64,000 nucleotides of DNA from Rotaria sordida (taxonomy: Eukaryota > Rotifera > Eurotatoria > Philodinida > Philodinidae): the NCBI GenBank assembly GCA_905250125.1, contig CAJNOL010000001.1, positions 62,001 through 126,000 of the forward strand, read 5' to 3'. Position 1 is the stretch's first letter. Every line of letters starts with the position of its first letter. Below the pieces are notes generated by a model. That model saw only the letters and a list, made by a program, of their open reading frames with translations. It had not been told where the DNA came from and ran no database searches. Below are positions 35,240-48,845 of the stretch, in pieces. A program made the position numbers and the translations under genes.

Positions 35240-36756
35240 AATTACATTAAATCTTGATGTTTCTTTCTCTTACTTTCTATAAAAAAAAAACATTTTATTT
35301 ATATGCCAAAAGATAGAGAATTTGAAGTTATACAAAACTGTTTAATTGACTTTTCAAATAAGTTTTCTTTGTTAGTGCCAACTTTAAATGATAAACATCC
35401 ATTCAACTGGGTCGTTCAGAAAACTCAAAATATACTAGAAGTTTTTTTGTTTTTTTGTTATGAAAATTCCACTGAAATTAAGAATGCTACGAAATTCTCC
35501 ATCAAACTTTACATTTTTGAATGTAGGTTTCGGAATTTTCGATGAAATATTTGGGATAAGCAACTTCGAAATTAAAAAGAACTGAAAACATCGAAGGAAG
35601 TTCTTTATGATAGATCTGTACAATTCTTCTTTTTTTAATTCTAAATTAACTACTATACTGATTTTNNNNNNNNNNNNNNNNNNNNNNNNNNNNNNNNNNN
35701 NNNNNNNNNNNNNNNNNNNNNNNNNNNNNNNNNNNNNNNNNNNNNNNNNNNNNNNNNNNNNNNNNTTTTTTTCTACGTGAAAATTTCGAAAGATATCCAA
35801 TAGATCGATTTCACTATATTTTAAATCAACTATCAATATTAATATCCTTTTTTAATTGAAACATCGATGAGAAATCAGTTTAAATAATAATAATTGATAA
35901 TTTATAAATGATATTTTCACTTACAAAATCAATTATAGTTGAAAACTAGTAATTATAATTTTTGTATCCATATTTAATACAAAAGACGCACTGTACTTAT
36001 TTTTAAACAAAACATACATGCAAGAAATATAACAAGCAACAATTTAATAGTATACGAGAAGGAAATTTACAATCTCTACGCATATAATGTGAATCAGTCA
36101 TCTTTTTTCGAGTAGTGTATGCATACACAGCACAAATTTTCCGAGGAGTTTTTCCATTTGTTGTTTAAGATATACGAAATTGAAAGTATCTAACAGTAAG
36201 TCTAGTTAATTGATAAGTCAATGCAGGACGATCTATTCTAGATTTGGGAGCGCTATAAGTTTCATGCAATCAATGATGGCGAACTACGCCAGAAATGTGC
36301 AGCACGCCTAAAAAACTAGGTGAGAGTACTGCAAAGAAAGACGGCGATTGCCTTAACTCTTCCCGATTGGTGGCACCATTTCACCTGATGGTAACTGAAA
36401 AATATTTTTGTTTCATCAATTTTTCCTTTATATTTGTTGGAATATTCGTTTCCGTCTTAACTTATTTTGTAGGTAAATTTAAGTTTAAGGTGAACTTAAA
36501 TATGATGCTCATCACAATGCTTTTCAGCATTTAATGCACATTCTTTTTAAAAAATTTCTAATAATAGAACTTAACAATTGATATGATTAAGGCGCCGCCG
36601 CCCAAAAATGATTCATACATTCCATTAGAACGAGTGCGGTGCACATCTCTAAACTACACTGATCGAAATATATGTATCCTAGTATATCTAAAAGTATCTT
36701 CTCTTAATCATAGCACGAAATTGTATATATGCGGACTTGATCTGAATTCTTCTTAC
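35240..36756. other. Region around the assembly gap
   Basis: Besides the 100 Ns it holds AT-rich sequence with no supported exon. I looked for LDLa-type cysteine-rich exons of the neighbouring SorLA-like gene on the minus strand and found none. 36230-36660 is GC-richer and includes GTGCGGTGCACATCTCTA (ending 36651), which resembles an inverted hAT-type end (TAGAGATGTGCACCGC); no partner end was found. Confidence 0.5.
35666..35765. other. Assembly gap (100 N)
   Basis: Exactly 100 unknown bases, a common arbitrary scaffold-gap size. True distance and content are unknown, and the join itself rests on scaffolding. Confidence 0.99.
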
Positions 36757-37789
36757 CGTGCATCATCACTACATAGACAACGGAATCGTCCATGTTCAAG
36801 TGGAATACATAAATCAGAACATGGATTATTTGTACAATGATTAATTATTGCTATAACATAAAATCATATATAGACTATTAAATAAAAGAAAAAAAACTAA
36901 TAATAATTTAATAATTACTTGAACTTATTGGGATAGAAGGAGCCATGTCAACAAATAATTTTAATGAATTAAAATTTTTAAATTTAGTTATTTTTTTTGC
37001 AAAACTTTTTGCTAATATATCAACAGATTGTAAATGAATCGCTGATGAATCTGTATTATTATTTTGATGTGTAAAATAAAGTATTGGATGTATAAATAAA
37101 GGATTTTGTATAATTGATGAATGTTCATAAATAATTCTTGGTACATGATGATGATAATCAAGTGTATTTAATCCATAAATAGTTGAATTAATAACAAAAA
37201 TAATTTCATGTGTTACTGAATCATATGATATATAACTTAAATTTGAATCTATTGATGATAAACGTATATATTTTTTAATTTGTCCTTGAAGATTTCCTAT
37301 ATTTAATGTTAATGGTGAATTATGTGATATCCAATAAAGATTTGTTTTAATTGGATCAACAAGAATTATTGATGGTTGTATACGTTGATTTTTAATAATT
37401 GTACGTCGTTTATGTGTACGAATATTAAGTATAAATATTGTTTGTTGTTGAGTTTTTTTATTACGAATAAGAACATATAAATTTTGTGCTAATTTATCAA
37501 GAGTTATATATTCAATATGTTCATCTGTACTTTTATATAATTCATTATTCGAATCAAATGTTAATCTTTTTGTATCACGATTTTGTTGACGAAGATTTTT
37601 CTATAAAAAATATATATATATATAAATTTATTTCATATGAAATAATTTTTACTTACTCCTATACTATAAATAATTGAAGATTCATCATGTTCAACAGCTA
37701 TATAAACTTGTTTACCATTTTCATCAAAAACAAGTCCTGTTATTTCATATGTTTCATCAATAAACCAAGTTGTATTTTGTATAACAACT

Positions 37790-37820
<31 letters not shown>

Positions 37821-40800
37821 TATCATCATCATCAATATTATCATCAAAATCATTTGTATGTATTTCAACAATAGATTTTTTTGTACGTGAATCAATACCA
37901 TAAACAAAAAAATTTGGATGATTTGGATCACGACGTGTTATTTGAACATCAGAAAGATAATTTTCAATTCCATTATTACACTGACTATTTATTGATTTAA
38001 TATATCCACGACGTTTTGTTAATAATGTACTATTATCATTACAAGTACAATCTTGTGTAAAAATATAATGTGATTTTGGTAAACATATTCCATCTTTTGA
38101 ACGTCTATAATCTGATGAACATTGAAAATCGGATAATGTACATGCACATGGTTCAATTCGAACATGTGATGCATTATCAAGACAATGTGAACCAGATATA
38201 CGTCGTTTATAAAATAATTTTGAACCATTTATACAAGCACCATGTAAAGACCATTCTTTTAATTGATGACGAGCACATTGTTCAACTAAGAAAAAAAATA
38301 TTTTTGTTTTTTTAGCGATCATATTTAAATAATTTATTAACTTACCAATAAGAAGATTAAAATCAAGCTGAATTAAATTTAATTGATTTTCATTATTTAA
38401 TGTTAAAATATGAAAAATATTATTATCATTAGCAATAAGAGATAAGATTTGAAAGGATGTTTCATTTGAAAATGTTCCTGAATGCCAACTACGACCGTAA
38501 TCAGTTGAATATCTTTATAAATAGTAAAAAGAAAGATAAAGAATGTCAGTATTTTTTTTTTACAAAGATGTTCTTCTTACAGATAAGAATGATTCGTAGA
38601 TTGTTGATTAGGATTTGGTATTGTGACTATAAGAGCATTTGGATTTGATAGTGCTGTTAAATAACCATTGCCTTTTAAACTCTAAGAAAAATTTTGAATA
38701 AATTATTTTAGAAAAATTTTATTAAAGATAATTTACTAATCGCCATAATCGTCCACCATTAGGTGAGATCGCTACATATTCATTTACACCATCCGAAGCT
38801 TTAAATACATGAAAATACATATGTTGTTTTTGAAATTACATTTATTTTACCTTTTCCTACAACAATTCCTGGCGCAGCATTCGAAGAACTTAATGACTTT
38901 ATTACAACTGATACATTATTCGGACAATTTATCATCTAATATTTAATATGTAATTTTAAAAACCTGATAAACTTTTATAAATACCTTATTGCATTCATAA
39001 TGTGTTTTATTCCAAGTGATTCCACCATCAAATGAAACCACTGTAGTTGCTTCTGGTGCAATATTTGCTAAGAAAACACTTTTTGATAAACCATGTACTT
39101 GATAAAATGGTATTTGTTCTCTTGAACATCTAGAAGATTAAAATTGGTTTGTCTTTTTTTCAAACTGTTATTAAATATATATATATATATATATCAATTT
39201 TACTCGATCGGTTTTAATGAATTATCATTATTTATTGATTCACAATTAATATTTGATAAATTAAATAAACCCTGTTTTGTATAACTAATAAGATTACATG
39301 TTGATAAAATTGTTTCATTATTTTCTGTTAATCTATTATCAGTAATAAATAAAAGTAATAAATCTTGAGTATTGATGTCTTCAATAGCACAATAAAACTA
39401 AAATCAAAAGCAAGTTATAAAGAATTCACTTGAAATGATTTATGTAGTTTTGAGATCACATTTTAGGCTTATAGAAAGGATGTCAAGACTAGAATAAACC
39501 TAAAAGATTTCTGATCTATAGACCTTCTATACAGAATTATGATAGTTCTGTTGAATTTTTAACCACAGGATGGATCAGAGTTATAATCAGTCCAATCCCA
39601 CAGATTTGTTAGATCGTTATTAATCGGTTAATGAAAATGGCTTCAACAAAAAAATACTTGGTTTCTCAAATATGAATATGTGATATTGCGAAAGAAAGAG
39701 TCATTTTATCCATAAATTAATTGCTAGAACTCAACTGTTTCTGAAAAACCTAACATTTCTCTTTGACCTATATCCAAACCTAAATTTGATCTTTACCAAA
39801 AAAGTTTATCTCAAGTAACACACTTTTGATTATAATTTTTGGAAAAAAAAACAATGAAATATACTTCGATTAAAGAAATAAAACTGATAGTTTTTGAAGC
39901 CACACTGCTCAATTATTTTGATAAGAACAAGTAAACTTATTCTCAACAAATTTTTATCAGAGAAAAATGACATATCTATAAAAATATTTTCTAACTGATG
40001 AAGACCAATCCGATTACAACTCTGGGATGAACTATGAAAAGAAAATTTATTTTCTTCTTGAAATATATAATGTTGAAAAATTACAGAATTTTTTTGAATT
40101 CTTTCTAAAATCTAATTGATTTTTGAAACATTGAATATTTCATAAAGAAAATACTCGTTATGACTGAAACTTGAAGAATCACACACACAACTTATAGGTA
40201 TCCTTCTTGTCAATTTTCCTCTTCATAGTCTATCCTGTGATGAAAAAAATTCAGCAAAATCATCATAACTCTATATAGAACGCCTAAAATTTCTTTCAAA
40301 ATGCTAAAAATGTGAACTTAAAAGTTACAAATCATTTCAAACGATTTCCTGAGATGGGGAAACAACAGACTTCAAGATTGAAGATTCTGGTGTTTCCTAT
40401 TCGCGATGTTCCCATAAATAATTAAAGAAAACCAAAAAAAAAAAGAAAATATGGTTCATACATTTCCCTGTGATTGTAATCGTTTAGGTAACGGTCGAAA
40501 AATTTCATCAGCTAAATTATTCACATGACCGGTAACAATTGCATCCTAAATAAACAAACAAAAAAACCAAATCTTTGGTTTATAAAATAAAATTTTATTT
40601 TTACATTTGATTGTTTTGTAAGTAAATAACGTGAAAAAAGTTTTGTTGATGATACATCATTTAAAATTGGTATTATATTATCTGTTGTTATATCAAGTAA
40701 TTTTATATAACGTGAATGTTGAATAATAACAACGGCTTGTGCTTTATTTGACCTAGAAAAAAAAGAAATTTAAATAACTAAATTTATTTGAAAATATTTA

Positions 40801-41966
40801 ATGGAACGAAAACATACCAACCAAGTACTGAAGAACTACTACTTTGTTCAACTTGTTTCCAGTCAATACCTGAATTTTGACTAGTATATAACTATTATTT
40901 GGAAAATTATATGAAAGATTAAATTTAATTTAATAAAAAAAAAAAAAAAAAGAAGTTCTTACGCCAACTTCATCAGATGTTTCAGCAATCCATAAATTAT
41001 TTGCTGATGAAAAAATATAAATTTGTTTTGGTTTAAAATGTATTTTTGGATTTTCTTGATGAGTAGAATTTAATATCCAAAGTTCTTGAGTATTATCATC
41101 AAAAATAACGAGAAACTATAATAAATAAATTTAGTTATAAATATATTAATTGAATATTTACATTCGATTGTTCTTTTTGTTGATTAACTGGTATAATATG
41201 TGCATATTTAAAATGATTTCGAAGTGTTCCATCAGTTTTATTAATTAATAAAATTTCATGTTCACTCAAAACAAGAACAAGTAAGTCATTTAAATAACTA
41301 TTAAATATCACATTAGATAATGATAATGACGATAAATTGACATTTATTGAATACTAAAACAACAAAATACAAAAGGTTATTTTTGCGTGTTTTTTTTTGT
41401 CTTTTTCCAATGATAAGAACATATGAAAAAGAACTCATGTTTTTCTTTTTTTTTAATGGCAAATCATCAAATTTTTGATACATATAAACATTGTAGATAT
41501 TATCATAATTATATACATTCAACTAAACTTGAATGCAAATTAATTTCCATTCAGTTACTCAATTCATTTCTTTTTTTTAATAACTAATAGTTCTTCTCAC
41601 GATGAATATTCATATATGATTCACAATACTAATAAAAATCTGAAATCATTTTTTTACCTCAGTTAGAAAATTTTTCACTTGTTTTTCATTAATTATTGTT
41701 GTAGTTGTAATTGTAGTTGTTGATTCTGTAACCTTGTCAACAGTATCTTCAGCAATATCTTCAACAATATCTTCAACGCTTGATTCTATTATTATTGTTG
41801 GTGTTGTTGTTGTTTTTGTTGTTAAAATTGTATTAGAGATATCATTGCTATCCAAATTATTATCTTCCTCAACTATTGAAATAACAGAAGTTGTATCGGC
41901 ACAGGATCCAAGATGAGTAATTAGTATAAGAAAAAAGATAAAAACGTAATAAATAAGACGATGCAT
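36757..41966 (-). CDS. SORL1: SorLA/SORL1-like VPS10 sorting receptor, apparently 3' truncated
   Basis: Starts at ATG 41966 with a signal peptide (LIYYVFIFFLILITHLGSCA) and a Thr/Glu-rich linker. Exons include 41966-41658, 41353-41162, about 41115-40962, several to 38285, then 38285-37657, 37600-36919 and 36850-36757. VPS10 propeller with Asp-box motifs (VVSFDGGITW, YVAISPNGGRLW, YSTDYGRSWH). A following module with ten cysteines in the exon 38285-37657 fits the 10CC domain. It is followed by an Asp tract (about 16 acidic residues), a YWTD-type propeller (ITGLVFDENGKQVYIAVEHD, NLYWISHNS) and an EGF-like unit (CTNNPCSDLCIPLEHGRFRC). That order is specific to SorLA, which sorts APP and other cargo between Golgi and endosomes. 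LDLa, FN3, transmembrane and tail parts are not found before the gap. Introns are short except 39400-40460. Confidence 0.85.
39400..40460 (-). other. Long intron of the SorLA-like gene
   Basis: About 1.06 kb of AT-rich non-coding sequence between exons ending CAGGGAAAT and beginning TTTTATTGTGCTATTGAAG. It reads like degraded interspersed repeats with several AAAATTCAG/CATAACTC motifs, but no clear ends. Confidence 0.5.
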
Positions 41967-43554
41967 TATCTAAAACTAATCTTACAAAAAAAAAAAAAAA
42001 AAGAAAATGTTTACCACAAGCTATACACTGATAGCAGCTGACGCAAACATATGCATCTGTATCAATGAAATACGTCTAAAAACAAATGCAAGCTACCCTT
42101 CTCCTACGCTAGAGATTCATAGAGAGAATGATGGGAAACATTTGTATGTATGTTGATTCGCATACAAAATATTCTAATGTCGATCTACAGTATTGCTTAG
42201 CTAAAGTATACATAATGTAATAAGGTCATATGCGGCATTCTTTTTAATAGACTTTTGCCTGCATTTTCATCATCATATGCAATACCATCATTGCTTTATC
42301 GTATGGGAGAAATAATAACTATTGCAATATGAGAACATACAACAAATAAAAGCAAAAACAAAAAATATTGATTTGTTTTTTTTCCTTTTTTTCCTTTTTT
42401 TTTTATTACCTCAATGGCTTTCAAAAAAGCAAATCTCTTACGAAAATAATGGTTTAATGGTTAGTTTACCAAGTATACATATAAAAGTTGGAATTGCCTT
42501 TCATCATGTATATGATATGGATGATTAATAATTGACGTGTGCTAGCTCCAGGATGCTGTTTTTTGACTTAGACAACAAAGACATTTTTCTACTTACTTAT
42601 AGTTGTTGTTCTTATACTCAACTATATATAAGAATATTCATATGTGTTGTGTTTTCAGGGACACAATCATCAACGTTCTTTGCTTTCCTACAAATGAAGC
42701 AAACATGCGGTTTTTTTTTTTATCCTTCGCACACTTAAACGACGGCATGTATTTGCTTTTTTCGTGTTCTCAGCTGCACAAGCAGTCAGGCAAGCATAGA
42801 CGAGGGAAAATGTGAAATCATCTTAATAGAAAAAGAAAAAAGAAGTATGCAACCATAAAAATAGTAACTGCAATAGAAGTGCAGAAAAACGAAAAGAAAA
42901 GAACAACAAGTAAAAACAAAAAGAAAAAAAAAAGACTACTGATGTTTTACATGACCTTCATCATTGTATGATTATCATTCGTAATATACAACTCAAATAT
43001 GACGACAAAACCTTTATTTTTGTGACATACTAGGTAATAACGATTGACCAATAAATGATAAATCGATTTCTACAAAGTATTTACATGCTTCATCGACCGT
43101 CTCAAATATTTTACTTTTCTTTTTTTCTCTTCTTTTCTTTTTCTTTATTTCTAAAAATATCAAAATACAGATGCTCCAAGGACTTTATAAAAAAAAAAAA
43201 GCTTAAATTGTTTTCGAGGCACTTCACAATGAAAGAATAAATTTTTCTTAGTAAACTTTATCAAAAGACTATTGAATAACTCCTTTTGTTTTGACACTCA
43301 AAAAAAAAAAAAAATTATGTTCTATACATTTCGAATCAATAAAATATTTTCTTATCAATTTATCAGAAAGAATAACTTTTAAAAAAATAAACTTGTAAAC
43401 AAACAAAAAATATTCATGGAACATACCATTATAAATTTTACAATTTTATAATCATTATCTATACAATGAGAAATATATTATAGAATATTACCATACTCAA
43501 TAGAACGATACAGTTTGTATTATTAATATATTTTTTTTCATCACTGTCCCACAT

Positions 43555-43594
<40 letters not shown>

Positions 43595-46448
43595 TCCACG
43601 ATATATATTTATTTCGCACCCTAGACGCTTTGCTATTTCATCGCCTATTTCATGTCTACTCAATGCAATGAATCACCTCGCCACCAAAAAAATATATTAC
43701 TATTGCGTAGTTATGTGTCATTTTACATATAAAAACAAGTAATCTAAAGTAGTCGAAAAGAAAAGTGATCTTTACTCATGTAGATACTTTTTTTAAAGAT
43801 ACCGCCGATGTACGGCAATTTTGCTTATACACGAGTAAATTTGTGGGAGTTTATCAGTGATATTGTAAACCAATGTGGTTTTTGCAGTTAAATAAACTAA
43901 CAAAATGGGTTGTTTTTTGATAAAGATATTATTTTTTTTTTTTGTTAACATAGAAGTTTTGTAAGAACTACAAATATATCTTAAAAAACTTTATATTAAA
44001 TCTATTTTATAAGAGACTTATATTTAACAATTGTCGTTTGTTGTGTAAAACCTTCTGAAGAAGTTTTAAAATCTTCTCTATATTATTTATGTGTGATGTA
44101 ATGACACATAAATCTAGTGGTTTTCCTGATTACTATTTTAACACATGTTGGAATTTCTCTGCGGTTATATCTCTGCTTATTTATTAGGTAGATCCTTTTC
44201 GTTCTGTGATATATTATTTTTGTCCTATAGAAAATATTTGATTATATGTCAGCATCCAATCTAAGATTCAGACCAACATAAGATTCAAGGTTGAATTAGT
44301 GTAAAACTTTGATCAAACAAAGAGTTGAGATCAAAATTCAATTTTACAGCAATGTCGAATTAGGAAAAAATTTTTCATAAAACTCTACACGTCATAACAG
44401 AAACTATAAATGTAGGAAAAACAATCGAACAAGTAAAAATGTATAGAAAAACTCGATTTTCAGCTATGAAACGTATACTAACAAGCTATAGGATGTCTAT
44501 CGACACTTTCCAAAATTCTCTACATTTATTATCTCAAAAACACTATTTATGACTACAAAAGTCAATATTTATGCTCATTATCCTAATTAAAATCTCATCT
44601 ATATTAAGGTATACAATGTGGGTTTGGGTGTACTAGTGTGTTTAATGAGAAGACTCAAACCCATATCAGCATAATATAAGTATCTGAAATACCTACAGGT
44701 TGTAACAGATCACGCGAAAAAAAAAATGCATGGCAAGCAAACTAAAGACAGCTACAATCTATCATGAACCAGCTAGATCTATGAAAAATACACTTGTTTG
44801 AACTTCCAGCTGATACAAATAAAAGGTTTTTCTATATAAAACACTAATACTCTGGTTAAATTGTTGTAAACTTTGCTTCCTTCAAACTATGTCTAGACTT
44901 GAGTGTGATGAGACGATAACTACAAAACTTTCACAATGAGTGTGTTTAGCGAGATCGAGATTAGAAGGTTTCACACACTGTTTGATTGTTGATATATACA
45001 TATAGAAACCTGCCGTGGATAGAAAGTCATGGAGTGCATGTCGGTGTCATGATTTTTTTCAAATTGAAATAAACATTTGCTGTCATATTGAGCTATGCAC
45101 AAAAGCAAAGTAAAAAAGAAAAAGAGAAAAAAAAAGCGAACGTATGTTAAATTTTACTAAAAGTGACGCATAACACTCACTGCATACAATTTCATTGACG
45201 AGAGTCTGCCGGCAATAATAACAATAATTTCTAAATAATTTTCATTTGTTTTATTCTCTAGACAAATTCTTAAATAAAAAAAACGAAATATAAAGTGAAT
45301 AATCAACATGAATTTTCTTTTTCTGGCTTTAAAAAGTCAATAGTATTTTTTTCCCTTATAAATAACTTTGCTTCATAATATAGTTGCATTACTAATACAC
45401 GTGAAGCAGAAAGAGTAATTCAACTATATATAGAGATGATTCATTTTTAATCGATGAAAAGGAAAATGAATACGTTGACAACCATAATTTTGTATAGGAT
45501 TGAAGAGAAAGATAATTTTTTCTTTTTGAAAAAAAAAGTTTACGGTTGACTTATTTTGCTTATTCATACGTAGATGAATATGTCTATCAAACAGTTATTT
45601 AACATGATAGAGGAAAAAAAAATTATAAAGAAATGAAAGAAAAAATGATTTTAGTAATATCATTGATATAAAGTGCATAATGACCGAACGAACCATCTCA
45701 GATAGAATAATCTTATGAAAATCGTACAAATATCTTACTGTAAGATTCTTGCAAAGTCTGATAATTGAAGCCTGTTAAAATATGATAAGATCATAATTTT
45801 AGATGTTACTTATATAAATAGTTTTACTAATGATAGTTTTGTGCATTTAAATCACATATGTTCTAATTTAGATGGTAATTTTTTAGAATTGAAAATATAT
45901 CTTCGATATAGCAGTGCTGATGTGTTAAAAACTCACTAGCAAGATAATTTAATCAAGCCCATAAAATAGAAGTAGGGTTTTTTTTGTTTATTTTACTTTT
46001 TTTTTAGCGATCAGATTCAATAAATTTTTTTTCCCCTTTTATATATCTTTTTTTGAAGCGCATATTATTATTTTCATTTAATTTTTATAAATCAATATCT
46101 ATATGAAAGTAAAGATAGAACTTCAAAATAATACTTCGATTTCTTCTTTTGTCTCTGGAATTATTCATTGAACTAAAATGAAATGTTAGAAGACAAAATT
46201 TAGATAAGAATAGATGTTCACAACTTTAATTCATAGTTATTTTGAATCGATAAGATTTATAAATCAAAAATAGTTTATTTTTTTATTCTATTAAAAACAA
46301 ACGTCGAAAAAAAAAACCTTCAGTGCTTATTGAACTTCCTTATTCTTGATAATTTAACATTATTAACGAATATAAAAAAGAAACTAATTCTATTTTGTTT
46401 TATTTTGAAAGTTAATGAATCTTTTTTCTTTCATTGATAAACATAACT
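41967..46448. other. Long intergenic region
   Basis: Upstream flank of the SorLA-like gene. AT-rich with homopolymer runs and a CT microsatellite (43559-43591). Small open frames (42322-42528, 42532-42815, 43055-43240) show only low-complexity hydrophobic content. No tRNA, rRNA or conserved exon seen. Confidence 0.6.
43559..43591. repeat. (TC)n microsatellite
   Basis: Uninterrupted TC dinucleotide array of about 16 units. Confidence 0.95.
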
Positions 46449-46820
46449 CTAAAAAATTATTATATAGATAACTTCTTGTCGATCCGTGAAAATCATAGTG
46501 ATTTGGTTTGATTTATCAGAATCATTTGAATCTATAGTCCATTCAAGTTCATCATAAAACACTCGTATTTGATTCTCATTTGTTGGACTATCATCTAAAA
46601 GTACATCTTTCTAAACATTAACCATATTCGTAAAGAATTCAATACCAAAATCTTCAAAATTATTTCTTGTACAACAAATAAGACGATATTGAATTAAAGC
46701 AGAATTATATCAATACACTTGAAAAATATTTCTAATAAATTATGCAGTTTTCAAACGTTGTGTCATATTAGCAAATACTATTTCTGATGATAGATTTATT
46801 TCATTAACTTTCACTCTACT
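46449..46820 (-). pseudogene. Decayed minus-strand coding frame
   Basis: On the minus strand one frame keeps protein-like sense for about 120 codons but has three internal stops (one each of TAA, TGA, TAG). Readable stretches are VNEINLSSEIVFANMTQRLK, YNSALIQYRLICCTRNNFED and FYDELEWTIDSNDSDKSNQI followed by TMIFTDRQEVIYII. It ends at TAG 46451-46449. There is no splice-site logic that would remove the stops. The parent gene is not recognised. Called as a relic because codon use resembles the true exons. Confidence 0.45.
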
Positions 46821-47369
46821 AATATTTAAATAAATTTGATATATGCTAATGAATATGGACATGACTTGGTCGTATTTCATTTAATGATTATTGATTTCAT
46901 ATTTCCAAAATGAATAACCACAGAAAATCGGTGGTGTGGTGTACTCGCTAGTTGTACGATCAGTTTGCCAACAGTTTTGTGGCTTCAACCACATATAAGT
47001 ATGCAGTTATTTTATTAGATGCCATCATCAAGCGACATCTGTTGTCAAAAAATGAATTTGTCAATACAAAGAAAAAGACATTATTCTATATATATATATG
47101 CGAGCATCAATTGGTTTTTTCAACAGAATAAAATCCTTTTCTTTTTGTTTATTAAATAATTATTTTATTTATAGTTGGATTTACTTATGAACGAATAAGA
47201 AAATTTGATTTATTAATAAGTTTGGTTCAATTAATTTTAGATAAATCTTTTGTTACTACATATAAAAGAAGCGATTACGAGAACGTATCCGTGTGTGTGT
47301 GGGTGTATATCTGCGTATATATATATACATATACATATGTATTATTAAAAGAATATAAAATTTAAAAAT

Positions 47370-48845
47370 ATGAACGATAATATTGAGTATAACTCAATGA
47401 ATGCAAACCGAGCTCAACAACAAGATGGAAGACGAAATCGTCCAATGCGTGATGGAAAAATGGATTTTCGTTTTTTAATTCCATCTCGTGATGCAGGAGG
47501 TTAGAAAAAAAAATTCTTTTTTTCTTCTTTTAAAATTAAATAAAAACTTTTCTTTTATATTTTCAAGCAATTATTGGTAAAGGTGGAAAAATTATTCAAG
47601 ATCTTCGTTTTAAACATCAATGTCAAATACAAATGGCTGATTGTGAAGTACCCGAACGTGTTTTAATTATTAATGGTGATCAAGTTAATGTACTTAATTG
47701 TATATCAGACATACTTTCATGTATTTCGGAAAATCATCAACGTTCAAATAAACCTGATCAAAATGAAGTACGTGCTCTTATTCATCAATCACAAGCAGGA
47801 GCATTAATTGGTAAGAGAAGAGAAAAACAAAAAAAGATTTTTTGTTTTGTTTTGTTAAATTATTAGTTTAATAAACCAATTTTGATTTTTATTAATTTTT
47901 AGGCAAAGGTGCATCAAGAATCAAAGAATTTCGAGAGAAACGTGAGTTCAAAGGACAGGTAGAATATGTTTTTCGAGTTAGTCAATAATCAGTAAAGTGT
48001 TAATATTGCTCTTTTTTAATTTAGATAATATTGATGTTAAAGTCTATCCTCAATGTTGTCCTGGAGGATCAACAGAACGATGTAAAAAAAAAAAAAAAAA
48101 AAAGCTTATAATTTTTACTTTCAAATTCTTTTTCTATATAAGGTATTTCAATGCGTGGCAATAAAGATGATGTTTTAGGATGTTTAACTGAAGTTTATAG
48201 TGTACTTGATAGTGTTCCACCACGTGGATCATATCGTTATTATGATCCATCAACATTTGATGGTTATAATGTTACAGATTATGGTGGTTATTCAGATAAT
48301 TCAATGGGTAATCATCAATTAAATTCACGAGTAAATAATGCTGCTGGATATGTGAATAATTCGTATGTCAAAAAAAAAAAAACTATTTCTTTTTTTTCTT
48401 TTAATATTTTATGTTTTAGTTATAATTCACCACCACCACCAGGTTACCCATCATATGATGGGATATATTTAGATGATAGTTATGGTAGAAATCGAAATCG
48501 CCCTAGTGGTTATAATTCATTCTATCAACAATCTGAACCAGTAACAACTGCACAAGTGACTATTCCAAATGAAATGGCTGGTAAAATAATTTTGCTTGGT
48601 TTTTTTTTTTAAATTTTATTTGTGAATTAATTTTTTTTTTTTATAAAGGTCTTGTTATTGGTAGTAAAGGTTCGAAAATATCTCAAATTCGTCATGAATC
48701 AGGCGCTTCAATTAAAATTGATTCTGAACCAATAAATGGTACTAATGATCGATTAATAACAATAACGGGTAATACAAATCAAATACAACAAGCACAATTT
48801 CTTCTTCAACAAACTATTCGTCAATCAGGTTTATGGAATCAATAA
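47370..48845 (+). CDS. HNRNPK: hnRNP K-like RNA/DNA-binding protein with three KH domains
   Basis: Seven exons: 47370-47499, 47568-47810, 47903-47941, 48025-48081, 48143-48362, 48420-48580, 48649-48845. They sum to 1047 nt, 348 residues (human about 463). KH1 (residues about 32-100) has [16 protein letters not shown]2 (about 115-190) has [18 protein letters not shown] and [21 protein letters not shown] sense (here [11 protein letters not shown]). KH3 near the end has [20 protein letters not shown]. The KH2-KH3 linker is Gly/Tyr/Asn-rich with [10 protein letters not shown], a short version of the proline-rich protein-interaction region. The spacing and sequences are those of hnRNP K, a poly(C)-binding protein that shuttles between nucleus and cytoplasm. 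The start ATG begins [14 protein letters not shown], in frame with KH1. GT repeats and TA runs precede it. Confidence 0.92.

Noticed and set aside
36583..36840. Plus-strand frame with cysteines (MIKAPPPKND...)
   Set aside because: It overlaps the minus-strand EGF exon of the SorLA-like gene, which explains its composition.
37687..37890. Isoleucine-rich plus-strand frame
   Set aside because: Antisense shadow of the Asp tract in the SorLA-like exon.
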